Assembly (NCBI GenBank): GCA_943789505.1
Contig: CALSUJ010000002.1
Coordinates: 192,457 to 256,456 of the forward strand
Origin: an uncultured Flavobacteriales bacterium
GTDB taxonomy: Bacteria > Bacteroidota > Bacteroidia > Flavobacteriales > BACL11
DNA: 64,000 bases
Direction of reading: 5' to 3'
The number at the start of each line of letters is the position of its first letter. The stretch's first letter is position 1. This document shows positions 1-8,999 of the stretch, in pieces. Made by a program: the position numbers and the translations under genes. The notes beneath the pieces are model-generated. The model searched no databases. It was not told where the DNA came from and was given only the letters and a program-made list of their open reading frames with translations.

Positions 1-39
1 AGCATTGCTTCCCTTTTTTCGTTATATAATAGCTATTAT

Positions 40-1647
40 TTACTCAATAATAAGCTTTCTTTTAACAGAAGTATTTTCTGATAATATATCAATTATATAT
101 ATTCCGCTTTCAAGGGAGCTTATATTTAATGTTTTTTGATTATTATTTACTTCTTTATTTAAAACTAATTGTCCATTTACGTTGTAAATATTAATTTTTT
201 CAATTCCAACTGTATAGCTAACAATGTTTAAAACATTATTAGCAGGATTTGGATAAATCTCAGTTGTTTGAGCTATCAATTCATTTATTGATGAAGCTGT
301 TCCCAATCCAAGAGTTAAATACATTCTAGGGTTTAAATAGCCTTGAATAGTATCTAAATATAAATTTCCGTTTGTTGCTGACATATTAGGATTACCTAAT
401 ATTGCATTTGCTTCAAAAAAAGCTGGACTAGTTAGTCCAGGGACACCATTTACAGCTTCTGCTTGTATTCCATATGTTACGTTATCCCACCAGTCCCAAG
501 GAGATCCTTGTTCTTCATCAAATTGACCAAATGCATTTGATGTAGTTGATGGTGCTGGAGTTTTGAATATATATAGCCCATCATTCCCATCATTATTTGT
601 GTTAGCAGCTGTTGTGTAATCATCAGAAATCCCTGACCATGATCCGTAAGGATTATTGTTGTACATATTTTGCATTATCTGTACTGTTCTACTTCCCATT
701 ACTTCGACAACAAAATCTCCAGTTGTAGGTACAATTACATCACCTGTATCAATTGGTGCGTAAGGATCTTTTTCACAGTGAAAAGATACAATCGGAACAT
801 CACCAGCTTGTAGCCAAGAAATATCTGCTAATGCACCGCCTAAATTAAATGCCATATTGATGTCATTACTATAGCCCAAATTATTTGGAATATTAAAAGG
901 CATACTTCCAACTATAGCTCCTGTGGAATCATAAATAGGAGCATAAGTACTATCTGTTCCATCAATATTTCCAAAAACTGGAGGGTAAACATAAGGTGTT
1001 GGATTTGCAGGGTCAGTAAAATCTAAAAACTTTGGTAAATACAATTCATTTTCATCATTAAGTGTAGCATAGCCCAAAGAAATATAAGCTCCAGTACCTT
1101 GTCCACCTAATACAATTTTTGACTCGTCAATTCCATAAGGATTCCCATTATCTTCAGTCATTCTCATATACCTAACCAATGCTTTAGCATCTTGTATTCC
1201 TCTGTATGCAGCTTGTAATAAAGTTGAAGTTCTTACATTTTGATCTGTAGAGGTTGGATTCCACCCTAAACGATTTTCCATAGCAACTGCAACATATCCT
1301 TTTTTTGCCCATCTAGTGCATTGTTCAACTATTGATAAATCAGATTTAGATCCTGTTGCCTGTCCATTAAGTACAGGTGGTAAAAAACTACCCGTATGCA
1401 CTAAAATTATTACAGGTCGGTTAGTCTCTGTATCTCCATCTGGCTCATAAATATCGCATTTTAAAGTTGCTGGACCAGCAGGTAATCCTTGCAACATAGG
1501 TAATATGCTGATATTTGTAGCATAAGTTACATCAGAAGTAACAATTACTGCTGAAAAGAGATCGTCAAGATATCTATCTTGTGCACTTACTGAAAGCCCT
1601 AAACTTAATAGAGCAATTGTAAATGCCGATTGTAAGGTTGTTTTCAT
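40..1647 (-). CDS. Secreted alpha/beta-hydrolase (esterase-like) with T9SS type A sorting domain
   Basis: A 535-residue protein with a signal peptide ending near residue 22 (SVSA-QDR), an alpha/beta-hydrolase core of the carboxylesterase/feruloyl-esterase type (VILVHTGSF near 79-87) and a C-terminal sorting domain (from about 463, EIYPNPANNVLNI, ending KRKLIIE) that sends cargo through the type IX system to the cell surface or medium. The nucleophile elbow, normally GxSxG, reads GQGTG at residues 182-186, so the catalytic serine position is glycine 184. A likely acid-residue loop (HCEKDPYAPI) is kept. It is therefore either an inactive, binding-type member or uses an unusual nucleophile. It lies 43 nt downstream of a TonB-dependent receptor on the same strand, which suggests co-transcription and a shared substrate (inference). 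The fold is fairly sure; activity and substrate are unknown. Confidence 0.8.
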   Translation of the reverse strand: MKTTLQSAFTIALLSLGLSVSAQDRYLDDLFSAVIVTSDVTYATNISILPMLQGLPAGPATLKCDIYEPDGDTETNRPVIILVHTGSFLPPVLNGQATGSKSDLSIVEQCTRWAKKGYVAVAMENRLGWNPTSTDQNVRTSTLLQAAYRGIQDAKALVRYMRMTEDNGNPYGIDESKIVLGGQGTGAYISLGYATLNDENELYLPKFLDFTDPANPTPYVYPPVFGNIDGTDSTYAPIYDSTGAIVGSMPFNIPNNLGYSNDINMAFNLGGALADISWLQAGDVPIVSFHCEKDPYAPIDTGDVIVPTTGDFVVEVMGSRTVQIMQNMYNNNPYGSWSGISDDYTTAANTNNDGNDGLYIFKTPAPSTTSNAFGQFDEEQGSPWDWWDNVTYGIQAEAVNGVPGLTSPAFFEANAILGNPNMSATNGNLYLDTIQGYLNPRMYLTLGLGTASSINELIAQTTEIYPNPANNVLNIVSYTVGIEKINIYNVNGQLVLNKEVNNNQKTLNISSLESGIYIIDILSENTSVKRKLIIE

Positions 1648-1690
1648 AATATTTTAGTTGTTTAATTAGTAATGTACAATAATACAAAAA

Positions 1691-4513
1691 TTAATTTAGT
1701 TCAAAAAGTAGCGAACAATAAGTCATTCTACCAATATAAGGCCCTCCATAAACTTCATAATGTTTATTGTTAAGTATATTTGAGGAGCCAACTTTTAAAG
1801 TTGCATTCAATTCAGGAAGTTTTTTACTTAATTGAACATCTACTAAATCGTAAGTTGGAACGTTTCCTGTAAATTGAGGAGAACCTTCATAAGTAAACCC
1901 TTCAACCCATTTATAATTTATGCTAAAACTAAAGTTTCTTAAAAAGAATTTTGAATTAGAAAAATGAATATCTCTACCGCTTAATCCTAAATTATATTTA
2001 TGTTCTGGAGTGTTGTAAGCTGGTATAATTGGATCTTCTCTTCCTTCTTCATTGAGTTTATTCCAAGAATAATTTCCGTTTAAGGAATACTTAGGGTGTA
2101 TGTAGTAATTTATTCCTATTGAAGCTCCTTGAGTTGTTACTGTATTTTCAGCATTTGCAGCCATTCTATAAGCTTGTATTGAATTTAATGATATTTCATA
2201 TGCATCAGTATTGTTATTCCCTATTGTATCATATTTCACCCCAATTTTATAGCCTATAAAATCAGTATAGAGAGAATAGTAATAATTAGCATCAATATAA
2301 ACTTTATTGAATATTGTAGTGCGATATCCTATTTCAGCAGATTTTGCTTTTTCAGGCTGTATAGGTTTGACACTAAAGAATTTTAAACTATCCTTTGATT
2401 GTGCAGCTGGCAAATAATAATTAATTAAAGATTCAACTGTAACTAAATTTTCACCATATTTATTTCCGTGACCATTTAGATTTCCTATTAAAATTGCTCT
2501 ACCCACATTATAGTATAAGTATTGATCAGCTAAGGTAGGGTTTCTAATGGCTGAAGAAACAGAAAAACGAATAATATCTATATTAGTCGGCTTATAAACG
2601 ATTGAAGCAGCAGGTGAGAAATTCAAATCAAAATTCTCGTTTTTGTCTGCCCTAAGTGTACCGCTAAGCTTTAAAACTTCACCAAGGATATTTTTCTCAA
2701 AACCAGAATAAATTCCAGCTTCATTATTTATTATTTTATTTACTTCATCCATAAATAAACTTCCTTTAGTGTCTGGTGTATATTGCCTGAAATTAGCACC
2801 AATTTTAATAGTTGCAAAATTAGGATTAAATTGATATTCTGTGTGAATATGATTTAGCGCCGACTTGTCATAAAAACGAGTTCCTCCATCACTAGGAATT
2901 TTTGAGGTAATATCTGCTAGTAGATTATTAAAAGCAATTGTGCCCGGAATTAATTGGTTTGTTTTTAAATCTGTCTGATTTCTTGTAGCATTATGAGTTG
3001 AAATTATTAGATCAGTATTAGCAATTAGTACGGAATCACTCCTGCTTATCCAGTCTAATATATCAATAGGATTTCCTTGGAATGTCCATTGTTGATCTAT
3101 AAAGCTATATTCTGCAGTTTCCCAGTTTACATCTTCCCAATCAAAACTATCCTTCCAATTATTTTTATAGTCAGTATACCAATCTTGATTTGAAATCTGA
3201 TTGTATTCTTGTAATTTGATGGCTGTAAATACTGCATCATAAGAATCTCCAGCATCTTCACTTGTCCTATATGCTCTTATAAAGAATTTATCTTTTTGTA
3301 TGATTTCTATTTTATTTTGCCAAAACTGAATGTTTTTTAAGCTCAAGCGATTATCTCCTTGGTAAACAGTAGTACCTGTACTGTAATTAGTTCCATAAAT
3401 AAGTTCAGTTTTAGGATTAATCATGTAATGTAATGATGTTTGAGTTTTCAGATTTTTGGTATTATAATCTACAATTTCTTTTTCCATATAACCTGTTCTA
3501 TGAAATTTTCCTAATCCTGGAAAATCAAGATATTCTGATTGAAAAGTAGTGGTTAGGTCATTTAGGTTGCCATCAGTATCTTCATCTCCATATCTATTTA
3601 TAGCATCATAACCTCCAGGGTTATTACTACTAATTTCTCCATCAACTGCTGCCATATTATCAGCTTCCCAATCCTGCGCTTTCATGTAGGATAGATTAAT
3701 CTTAAATGCAAAAATATCTTTTCCAGCTTTATTCTGGAATTTCTCAGCATATCGAATAGAATTTTCAAATAATTGGCGTTCACCAAATTTATATTGTATG
3801 GATAGCCCTTGTTGCATAAATGGGTTTCGCGTTGTCATGCTAATTACTCCATTAAAAGCATTAGGACCATAATAAGCTGAACTAGCTCCTTGTATAATTT
3901 CAACCTTCATTATATCAAGCTCTGATGAACCTAAAAAGTTTCCTAAAGAAAAATTAAGCCCAGGAGATTGATTATCTACTCCATCAATAATTTGAAGCGA
4001 ACGTACTGGAGAGGTGCTGTTAAACCCTCTTGTATTAATTACTTTAAAACCTAGACTAGCTGCTGTAATATCTACTCCTTTAAGAGTGCCTAATGCGTCA
4101 TAAAAATTAGCCGATGGAGTTTCTTTAATTGAAATCATATCCAATGCCTCAATAGTAAGGGCAGCCTCTTTCTGTTTTTGGGTAATTCTAGTGTCAACTA
4201 CTCTTACTTCCTTTAGGCTTTTGCTGTCAGGGAATAAATAGATAGGTTTTTGGTTTTTAGTTGTTACTTCTGTTTCTATTAATCTATATCCTAAGTAAGA
4301 AACCTCTAAAGTAATTGGAAGTTTTCCTGAAATTGTAAGAATGTAGTTTCCGTTTAAATCAGTTGAAGTTCCATTGTCAGTGCCTTTTACAATCACATTA
4401 GCTCCTATTAATGTTTCTTTTGTTTGCCCATCAATTATCGTTCCACTTAATTGTATTTGAGCGTAAGCGGTCTGGATAAGAAATGTAAAAGCAAGAAGTA
4501 AAAGTTTATTCAT
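1691..4513 (-). CDS. TonB-dependent receptor with N-terminal carboxypeptidase-regulatory-like domain
   Basis: A 940-residue outer-membrane receptor. Signal peptide about 1-18 (MNKLLLLAFTFLIQTAYA-Q), then a carboxypeptidase-D-like beta-sandwich (about 20-105, SGTIIDGQTKETLIGANVIV), typical of Bacteroidota receptors, a plug domain (about 115-235, with NTRGFN and IIDGVDNQ) and a long beta-barrel rich in alternating aromatic strands up to the C-terminal LLFELN. Such receptors import large or scarce ligands using the TonB-ExbBD energy system. No SusD partner lies beside it, so a glycan-uptake locus is not indicated. The secreted esterase-like gene follows after 43 nt and may act on the same ligand. 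The ligand cannot be told from the sequence. It is divergent from pabC with a 44-nt gap between start codons. Confidence 0.9.
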   Translation of the reverse strand: MNKLLLLAFTFLIQTAYAQIQLSGTIIDGQTKETLIGANVIVKGTDNGTSTDLNGNYILTISGKLPITLEVSYLGYRLIETEVTTKNQKPIYLFPDSKSLKEVRVVDTRITQKQKEAALTIEALDMISIKETPSANFYDALGTLKGVDITAASLGFKVINTRGFNSTSPVRSLQIIDGVDNQSPGLNFSLGNFLGSSELDIMKVEIIQGASSAYYGPNAFNGVISMTTRNPFMQQGLSIQYKFGERQLFENSIRYAEKFQNKAGKDIFAFKINLSYMKAQDWEADNMAAVDGEISSNNPGGYDAINRYGDEDTDGNLNDLTTTFQSEYLDFPGLGKFHRTGYMEKEIVDYNTKNLKTQTSLHYMINPKTELIYGTNYSTGTTVYQGDNRLSLKNIQFWQNKIEIIQKDKFFIRAYRTSEDAGDSYDAVFTAIKLQEYNQISNQDWYTDYKNNWKDSFDWEDVNWETAEYSFIDQQWTFQGNPIDILDWISRSDSVLIANTDLIISTHNATRNQTDLKTNQLIPGTIAFNNLLADITSKIPSDGGTRFYDKSALNHIHTEYQFNPNFATIKIGANFRQYTPDTKGSLFMDEVNKIINNEAGIYSGFEKNILGEVLKLSGTLRADKNENFDLNFSPAASIVYKPTNIDIIRFSVSSAIRNPTLADQYLYYNVGRAILIGNLNGHGNKYGENLVTVESLINYYLPAAQSKDSLKFFSVKPIQPEKAKSAEIGYRTTIFNKVYIDANYYYSLYTDFIGYKIGVKYDTIGNNNTDAYEISLNSIQAYRMAANAENTVTTQGASIGINYYIHPKYSLNGNYSWNKLNEEGREDPIIPAYNTPEHKYNLGLSGRDIHFSNSKFFLRNFSFSINYKWVEGFTYEGSPQFTGNVPTYDLVDVQLSKKLPELNATLKVGSSNILNNKHYEVYGGPYIGRMTYCSLLFELN

Positions 4514-4557
4514 AAAGTAATTTTGAGTAGGTTCGCAAATTACAAATAATAAGTAAA

Positions 4558-5373
4558 ATGGGAGTAATTTTTAAAAATTCAGAATTTATAAATGAGCAAG
4601 ATTTGGTAATTAAAAGTTCAAATAGAGCTTTTAATTATGGAGATGGTTTTTTTGAAACGATTAAAATAATAGATGCAAAGCCTTTTAATTTTCCAACACA
4701 TTACGCTCGTTTTTCTTTAGCATGTGAAGTTTTAAAGTTAAAAAATGAAGAATCACTTGGTAGTTTACTTTCAATTATTAATAATTTAATAAATCAAAAT
4801 AATTTAATTAATGGTAGTGTTAAAATTCATATAAGTAGAGAAGAAGGAGGTAAATATCAACCTAAATATAAAGGTTGTGAAATGATGATTAATGCTTATT
4901 CTGGTTTCGGATTTGAACAAAATATTCCAGTATCATTATGTGTGTTTTCTGATGAGCTAAAGACTGTGGGAAGACTATCTAATATAAAATCTGTTAATGC
5001 TGCTGTTTCAGTATTAGGAGCAATTCATGCTAAGAAATTAGGGTTTGAAAATGCTATATTAAGGAATACTAAAGGTGATTATATTGAAGGAACTAACTCA
5101 TCACTATTTATTATTAAAGATAATGTAATTTCTACCCCACCCCTAAGTGATGGTTGTATTTATGGTACTATGAGAGATTGGGTGTTAAATAATTATAAAG
5201 TAGTTGAAAAATCGTTAAGTCTGGCTGATATTAAGCAGTCAAATGAAGTTTTTATTACAAATGCTCTAACTGGAATAACAGCAGTAAAACGGGTAGAGGA
5301 GACTATTTTTACTGATTTTAATTATGCTGATGAATTACAGAATAAACTAATTAGTTTAAGTTCGGATTTTTAG
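4558..5373 (+). CDS. pabC: Class IV PLP aminotransferase family, probable aminodeoxychorismate lyase
   Basis: A 271-residue fold-type IV PLP enzyme. Visible family landmarks are FNYGDGFFETIK near the N terminus, the PLP-lysine region SNIKSVNAAV (Lys144), the EGTNSSLFII strand and the cofactor-phosphate segment STPPLSDGCIYGTMRDWVL. The family includes branched-chain aminotransferases, D-alanine aminotransferase and aminodeoxychorismate lyase. The short length, and a PabA-type amidotransferase 7 kb downstream, favour the lyase that releases p-aminobenzoate for folate synthesis (inference). No pabB is present in the window. The 3' end overlaps the convergent yqgE gene by 23 nt. Family assignment is sure; the exact substrate is moderately sure. 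Confidence 0.75.
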   Translation: MGVIFKNSEFINEQDLVIKSSNRAFNYGDGFFETIKIIDAKPFNFPTHYARFSLACEVLKLKNEESLGSLLSIINNLINQNNLINGSVKIHISREEGGKYQPKYKGCEMMINAYSGFGFEQNIPVSLCVFSDELKTVGRLSNIKSVNAAVSVLGAIHAKKLGFENAILRNTKGDYIEGTNSSLFIIKDNVISTPPLSDGCIYGTMRDWVLNNYKVVEKSLSLADIKQSNEVFITNALTGITAVKRVEETIFTDFNYADELQNKLISLSSDF

Positions 5374-5902
5374 GCATATTAACCCAAATAGCATAGTCTG
5401 ATTTCTGATTTCTTATAATTTTATTCCAAAGTTTTGGAGTAGAATATTTCATGCACAAATCATCTTTTAAGCTCTCTACCAGCCAACTGTCTTCTCGAAT
5501 TTCAGTATTTAATTGATCTTCCCCCCAGCCAGAGTAACCCACAAAAAATCGAATCTCATTTTTACTAATCTTTTTATCCTGCATTAATTTTAGAATTGTA
5601 TTGAAATCGCCACCAAAATAAATATTTTCAGTTATTTGTTTTGATTCAGGTATTAGGCTGCCTAAAGTATGGATAAATTGCAGAGATTGTTTTGCGACTG
5701 GTCCGCCAATATAAACAGGAAAATCGCTTAATGGAATATTATTTAATATTTCATTAAGGTTAATTTTTGTTGGCTGATTAAGTATTAATCCTATACTTTC
5801 ATCATCATTATGATGGGTAAGTAATACCACACTTTTAAAGAAAATTGAATCGTTAAAAGAGGGTTCCGAAATTAATATTCTGCCTTTTTTGGCTTTCAAC
5901 AT
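5351..5902 (-). CDS. yqgE: YqgE/AlgH family protein (UPF0301)
   Basis: A 183-residue protein of the YqgE/AlgH family. Conserved stretches are KGRILISEPSFNDSIFFKSV, then LILNQPT, YIGGP, and the C-terminal FVGYSGWGEDQLNTEI with DSWLV. Length is typical of the family. AlgH was named for an alginate-regulation phenotype in Pseudomonas, but its biochemical role is not settled, so no function is assigned. It is convergent with pabC (23-nt overlap of the 3' ends) and divergent from pdxH. The pdxH -7 promoter box lies only 7 nt outside its start codon, so the two genes share a very short regulatory region. Confidence 0.88.
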   Translation of the reverse strand: MLKAKKGRILISEPSFNDSIFFKSVVLLTHHNDDESIGLILNQPTKINLNEILNNIPLSDFPVYIGGPVAKQSLQFIHTLGSLIPESKQITENIYFGGDFNTILKLMQDKKISKNEIRFFVGYSGWGEDQLNTEIREDSWLVESLKDDLCMKYSTPKLWNKIIRNQKSDYAIWVNMPKNPNLN

Positions 5903-5917
5903 AAAAAGATATCTTTG
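5888..5917 (+). promoter_or_regulatory. Bacteroidota-type promoter of pdxH
   Basis: TTTG (5888-5891), 18 nt, then TATCTTTG (5910-5917) matches the Bacteroidota consensus -33 TTG/TTTG and -7 TAnnTTTG. It lies 42 nt before the pdxH ATG. The upstream half overlaps the first codons of yqgE on the other strand. Confidence 0.65.
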
Positions 5918-5959
5918 TTTTAATTTTGTAAATATATAAAATGTAACATAATATCGCTT

Positions 5960-6595
5960 ATGGATATAAAAAACTTACGCTTGAACTATAAAAAATCAAC
6001 TATTGATTTTAAGAATTTAGCTAAAAACCCTATTCAATATTTTATGAATTGGTTTGAGGATGCTTTAAAGGTTAATAATCTGGAGGCTAATGCTTGTGTA
6101 TTATCTTCTGTTTCTTCAGATAATTATCCATCTTCAAGAGTTGTTTTATTAAAAGGGATAAACGAAAATGGTTTTACTTTCTTTACGAATTATAAAAGTA
6201 GTAAAGCTAAGGATATTGATGTAAACCCAAATGTAGCACTTAATTTTTATTGGCCAGAACTAGAGCGTCAAGTTAGAATTGTAGGAATTGCAAAAAAAAT
6301 TATGATAAATGATTCTGATAACTATTTTAAAAGTAGACCCAGAGAGAGTCAAATGGGAGCTTGGTTGAGTGACCAAAGTAAAGTTATTGGTTTAGATTAT
6401 AATTTTATGGAGACATTAAATTCTTTAGAAAGTAAATTCAAAGATAAAGAGGTTGAACGTCCTTTACATTGGGGGGGCTATTGTATAGAACCTATTAAGG
6501 TTGAATTCTGGCAAGGTAGGCCTTCTCGTTTACACGATAGATTGGAGTATAAGATAGAAGATGGAAAATGGATTTACAAAAGGTTAGCTCCTTAG
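5960..6595 (+). CDS. pdxH: Pyridoxamine 5'-phosphate oxidase
   Basis: A 211-residue FMN enzyme that oxidises pyridoxamine or pyridoxine 5'-phosphate to pyridoxal 5'-phosphate, the last step of vitamin B6 synthesis and salvage. The split-barrel FMN domain shows SSRVVLLKGINENGFTFFTN and KAKDIDVNPNVALNFYW. The C-terminal dimerisation/substrate segment shows VEFWQGRPSRLHDRLEY and the terminal RLAP, both diagnostic for PdxH. Length is that of a full enzyme. The start is the ATG 42 nt after a consensus promoter. It is a single gene, followed by a gene remnant and then the polysaccharide operon. Confidence 0.95.
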   Translation: MDIKNLRLNYKKSTIDFKNLAKNPIQYFMNWFEDALKVNNLEANACVLSSVSSDNYPSSRVVLLKGINENGFTFFTNYKSSKAKDIDVNPNVALNFYWPELERQVRIVGIAKKIMINDSDNYFKSRPRESQMGAWLSDQSKVIGLDYNFMETLNSLESKFKDKEVERPLHWGGYCIEPIKVEFWQGRPSRLHDRLEYKIEDGKWIYKRLAP

Positions 6596-6608
6596 TTTTT
6601 TATATTTG

Positions 6609-6788
6609 TTAATTAGTTAGGGTAATTTGAATAGGTTTATATAATTGTAAACTATCGATTTTTTTGATATTATTAGCCTCAATTAATATTTGAGTTTCAT
6701 CATTAGTAAAATGCCAATAATTTGGTTTCGTTAACACTTGAGAAAAAATGATTTTAGATAGAAAAAAGTTTGAATGTGTGCTAGACAA
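6609..6788 (-). pseudogene. Possible C-terminal remnant of an unidentified protein
   Basis: The minus strand is open for 59 codons from 6788 to a TAA at 6609-6611 but has no ATG or GTG. The translation (SQVLTKPNYWHFTNDETQIL, then IEANNIKKIDSLQLYKP) has the look of a real protein C terminus rather than random AT-rich sequence. It could be the tail left when the neighbouring polysaccharide genes were exchanged. I do not recognise the family. The plus strand over the same DNA holds only a 29-codon frame (6748-6837). Confidence 0.3.
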
Positions 6789-6793
6789 TTATG

Positions 6794-6811
6794 ATAACTT
6801 GCCGAAGTTAT
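6794..6811. repeat. Perfect inverted repeat upstream of the polysaccharide operon
   Basis: ATAACTT-GCCG-AAGTTAT is a perfect 7-bp stem with a 4-nt loop, ending 18 nt before the first ATG of the polysaccharide operon. It could be an operator or an mRNA 5' hairpin. It has no long T-tract, so it is a weak terminator candidate. Confidence 0.4.
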
Positions 6812-6829
6812 TTATTAAACATTTAAAAA

Positions 6830-7972
6830 ATGATTAAATGGTTATTTAAATATGGTGCAGTTATTTTTTTATTTAATACTGTGCTGCTTAATATTGAATC
6901 TACTTTTAAAATTGGTAATATAATATTTTTATCTTTAATTGGGATATTTTTATTTTTTTTAATAATTAATCAAGTGCAAATAAAAAATATCTTATTTCAT
7001 AAGGCATTTTTATTTCTTTTGAGTATAAACCTTATTAATCTTTTGTATTTTCTTTTTTTTCATTCAATTTTTGATTTAGAGGCAATTAAATTCCTGATTT
7101 CAAAAGGCCTGCAGTTTTCTATTATTTCAGTATCAATATATTTTAATTACGAGTATTATAGGAGTAAGTTTCTTGACCACATTGTTTACTTAGTTTTTGG
7201 AATTGTTGTGTTAAGTTTTGTTCTTAATCCTTTTGTTTTTTCTGGTCGTTATATGGGAATTATTTGGAATGAAAATATGCTCGCAGCATTTACTATTACT
7301 GCTTTTTCTATTCTTCTATTAAAGAATAATAAACGGACTAATCTTGAATATATTATGCTATTTACTTTTATAATAATCTCATTGTCTACTGGCTCTAGAT
7401 TAGTATTAGTTGCACTTGGTTTAGTTTTTTTAATGAAATATGGACTAAGTCTAAGAAATATAATTTATACTGTATTTTCTCTGATTATTACTTTATTTAT
7501 TATATCTTATAATTTAGATACTAGTTTAAATAGGTTTGTATCTCAATCATTGTTTAATGATAGAATTTTTCAGTATCAATATGCTTACGAAACATTGCTA
7601 AATAAACCCTTTTTGGGATATGGATTAGATAAATACGCCTATATTGATTTGACTCTAGTCCCAGAGTATATTTTTCAAACGCATTCTGTCATTGGAGCTC
7701 ACAATGGATATTTAGCTTATCTTACTCAATATGGGATTTTATTTGGAGGGATAGTTATATTTATTATATTTAAAAAGTCCTTTCAAATTCATTTCTATTT
7801 CAGAAATAGTGAGGGATATGAAAAAATTTATATCTTTATTATATTATATACATTAATAGCATCACTATTTGAAGTTTTTATGACTGGTATTAATGATTTT
7901 AATACAATTTTATTTTGGTTTTCTTTAGCATTTTTATCGTATTCGAAATATAAGCAAGTTAATGAGAATTAG
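6830..7972 (+). CDS. O-antigen ligase/polymerase family membrane protein
   Basis: A 380-residue, strongly hydrophobic protein with about ten membrane segments across its length. The large periplasmic loop carries the family signature NKPFLGYGLDKY, then AHNGYLAYLTQYG near the C terminus, typical of the Wzy_C/WaaL O-antigen ligase superfamily. Such proteins either polymerise repeat units (Wzy) or transfer a finished glycan onto lipid A-core (WaaL), and sequence alone does not decide which. It opens an operon of six overlapping genes for surface-polysaccharide synthesis. The next gene starts 11 nt before its end. No flippase (Wzx) or ABC exporter is found in the window, so the rest of the pathway must lie elsewhere. 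Confidence 0.8.
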   Translation: MIKWLFKYGAVIFLFNTVLLNIESTFKIGNIIFLSLIGIFLFFLIINQVQIKNILFHKAFLFLLSINLINLLYFLFFHSIFDLEAIKFLISKGLQFSIISVSIYFNYEYYRSKFLDHIVYLVFGIVVLSFVLNPFVFSGRYMGIIWNENMLAAFTITAFSILLLKNNKRTNLEYIMLFTFIIISLSTGSRLVLVALGLVFLMKYGLSLRNIIYTVFSLIITLFIISYNLDTSLNRFVSQSLFNDRIFQYQYAYETLLNKPFLGYGLDKYAYIDLTLVPEYIFQTHSVIGAHNGYLAYLTQYGILFGGIVIFIIFKKSFQIHFYFRNSEGYEKIYIFIILYTLIASLFEVFMTGINDFNTILFWFSLAFLSYSKYKQVNEN

Positions 7973-8999
7973 AATTATTTCTGAGATACATGAGTTTTTT
8001 GACTCTAAGGCTCAGTGGGATGCTATTTTTAATAACCAGGATTTTTCATTTTTCCAATCTTTTGAATTTAATTATTATTCTTGGATAACTGAGTTGTGTA
8101 ATAATAAACTAAATAGGTTGTGTATTGTTTTGATTGAAAATAATGAAATAGCATCTGCCATTTTCCCTCTATATATTGATTCTAAAATGAGATTGCGGTT
8201 TATAAACGATCGACATGCTGATTTTTGTGATGTGCTATCAAATAAAAAATTTGATTTTGAGAATATTTTATCTGAGATAAGCAATCAATTGAAATTTGAT
8301 TCTGTACATTTTATTAATTTAACAAAAGATTCTTTTTTATATGCTTTATATGAGAAAAATACTTTGAGAAATTGTTGTTTAAAGCCATTTGCAATGTATT
8401 CTGATTTAGTTATTCCTAGCGGTAGTTTCCCTAGCAATGTTCTTAGGTATAGGTCAAAACAAAAAACTGAGTTTAGAAGAGTTAAAAAAAAGAATATTGA
8501 TAAAGATTATCAATTGTTGTTAAAGGATGATGCAGATTTTCCCATTAAAGAAATTCAACAGCTCAGAGAAAGAATGATAGAGTTAGGATTAAGAAAAGCT
8601 AATTTCTTAGATGAAAAAAGATTATTATTATTGACTCAATTATTTAATTCCAATAGAATGCTTGTAAGTATGGTGAAGAATAAGAATAATATTCATGCAA
8701 TTTCATTTATTCTAACAAATGAAAATGCATACTTGTTCTGGATTGATATGTATGATAATACTAAAATGATAAATATATATAATTACATCTTATTTATGGA
8801 GAGTATTTCATGTGATAACAATGTAAAGATAAATTTTGGCAGAGGGGTTTATGATTATAAGGTTGAAAATTTTAAACCAGATATTAAACAATTATTTGCT
8901 CTCTATATATATAGAAATCAATTGCATATGAGCCTTTTCTTGTTTATTGATAAAATAAAGGGTGTTTTAAAATCATTTTATAAAAAGTTTATCAAGTGA
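7962..8999 (+). CDS. FemAB/GNAT-like acyltransferase of a polysaccharide cluster
   Basis: A 345-residue soluble protein resembling the BioF2-like/FemAB GNAT acyltransferases often found in exopolysaccharide loci. Visible features are FFQSFEFNYYSWI near the N terminus, a basic segment (RYRSKQKTEFRRVKKKN) at mid-length, and a C-terminal GNAT-type half with INFGRGVYDYK, where the family usually has a conserved GxxxYK-like motif. A role in N- or O-acylation of a sugar is the usual proposal, but the acyl donor and acceptor cannot be read. It overlaps both neighbours: 11 nt with the ligase-like gene and 4 nt with the next glycosyltransferase. Confidence 0.6.
   Translation: MRIRIISEIHEFFDSKAQWDAIFNNQDFSFFQSFEFNYYSWITELCNNKLNRLCIVLIENNEIASAIFPLYIDSKMRLRFINDRHADFCDVLSNKKFDFENILSEISNQLKFDSVHFINLTKDSFLYALYEKNTLRNCCLKPFAMYSDLVIPSGSFPSNVLRYRSKQKTEFRRVKKKNIDKDYQLLLKDDADFPIKEIQQLRERMIELGLRKANFLDEKRLLLLTQLFNSNRMLVSMVKNKNNIHAISFILTNENAYLFWIDMYDNTKMINIYNYILFMESISCDNNVKINFGRGVYDYKVENFKPDIKQLFALYIYRNQLHMSLFLFIDKIKGVLKSFYKKFIK

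Noticed and set aside
6748..6837. 29-residue plus-strand frame before the polysaccharide operon
   Set aside because: Too short, without recognisable features, and it shares its DNA with the minus-strand remnant and the hairpin. It is kept only as part of the junction finding.
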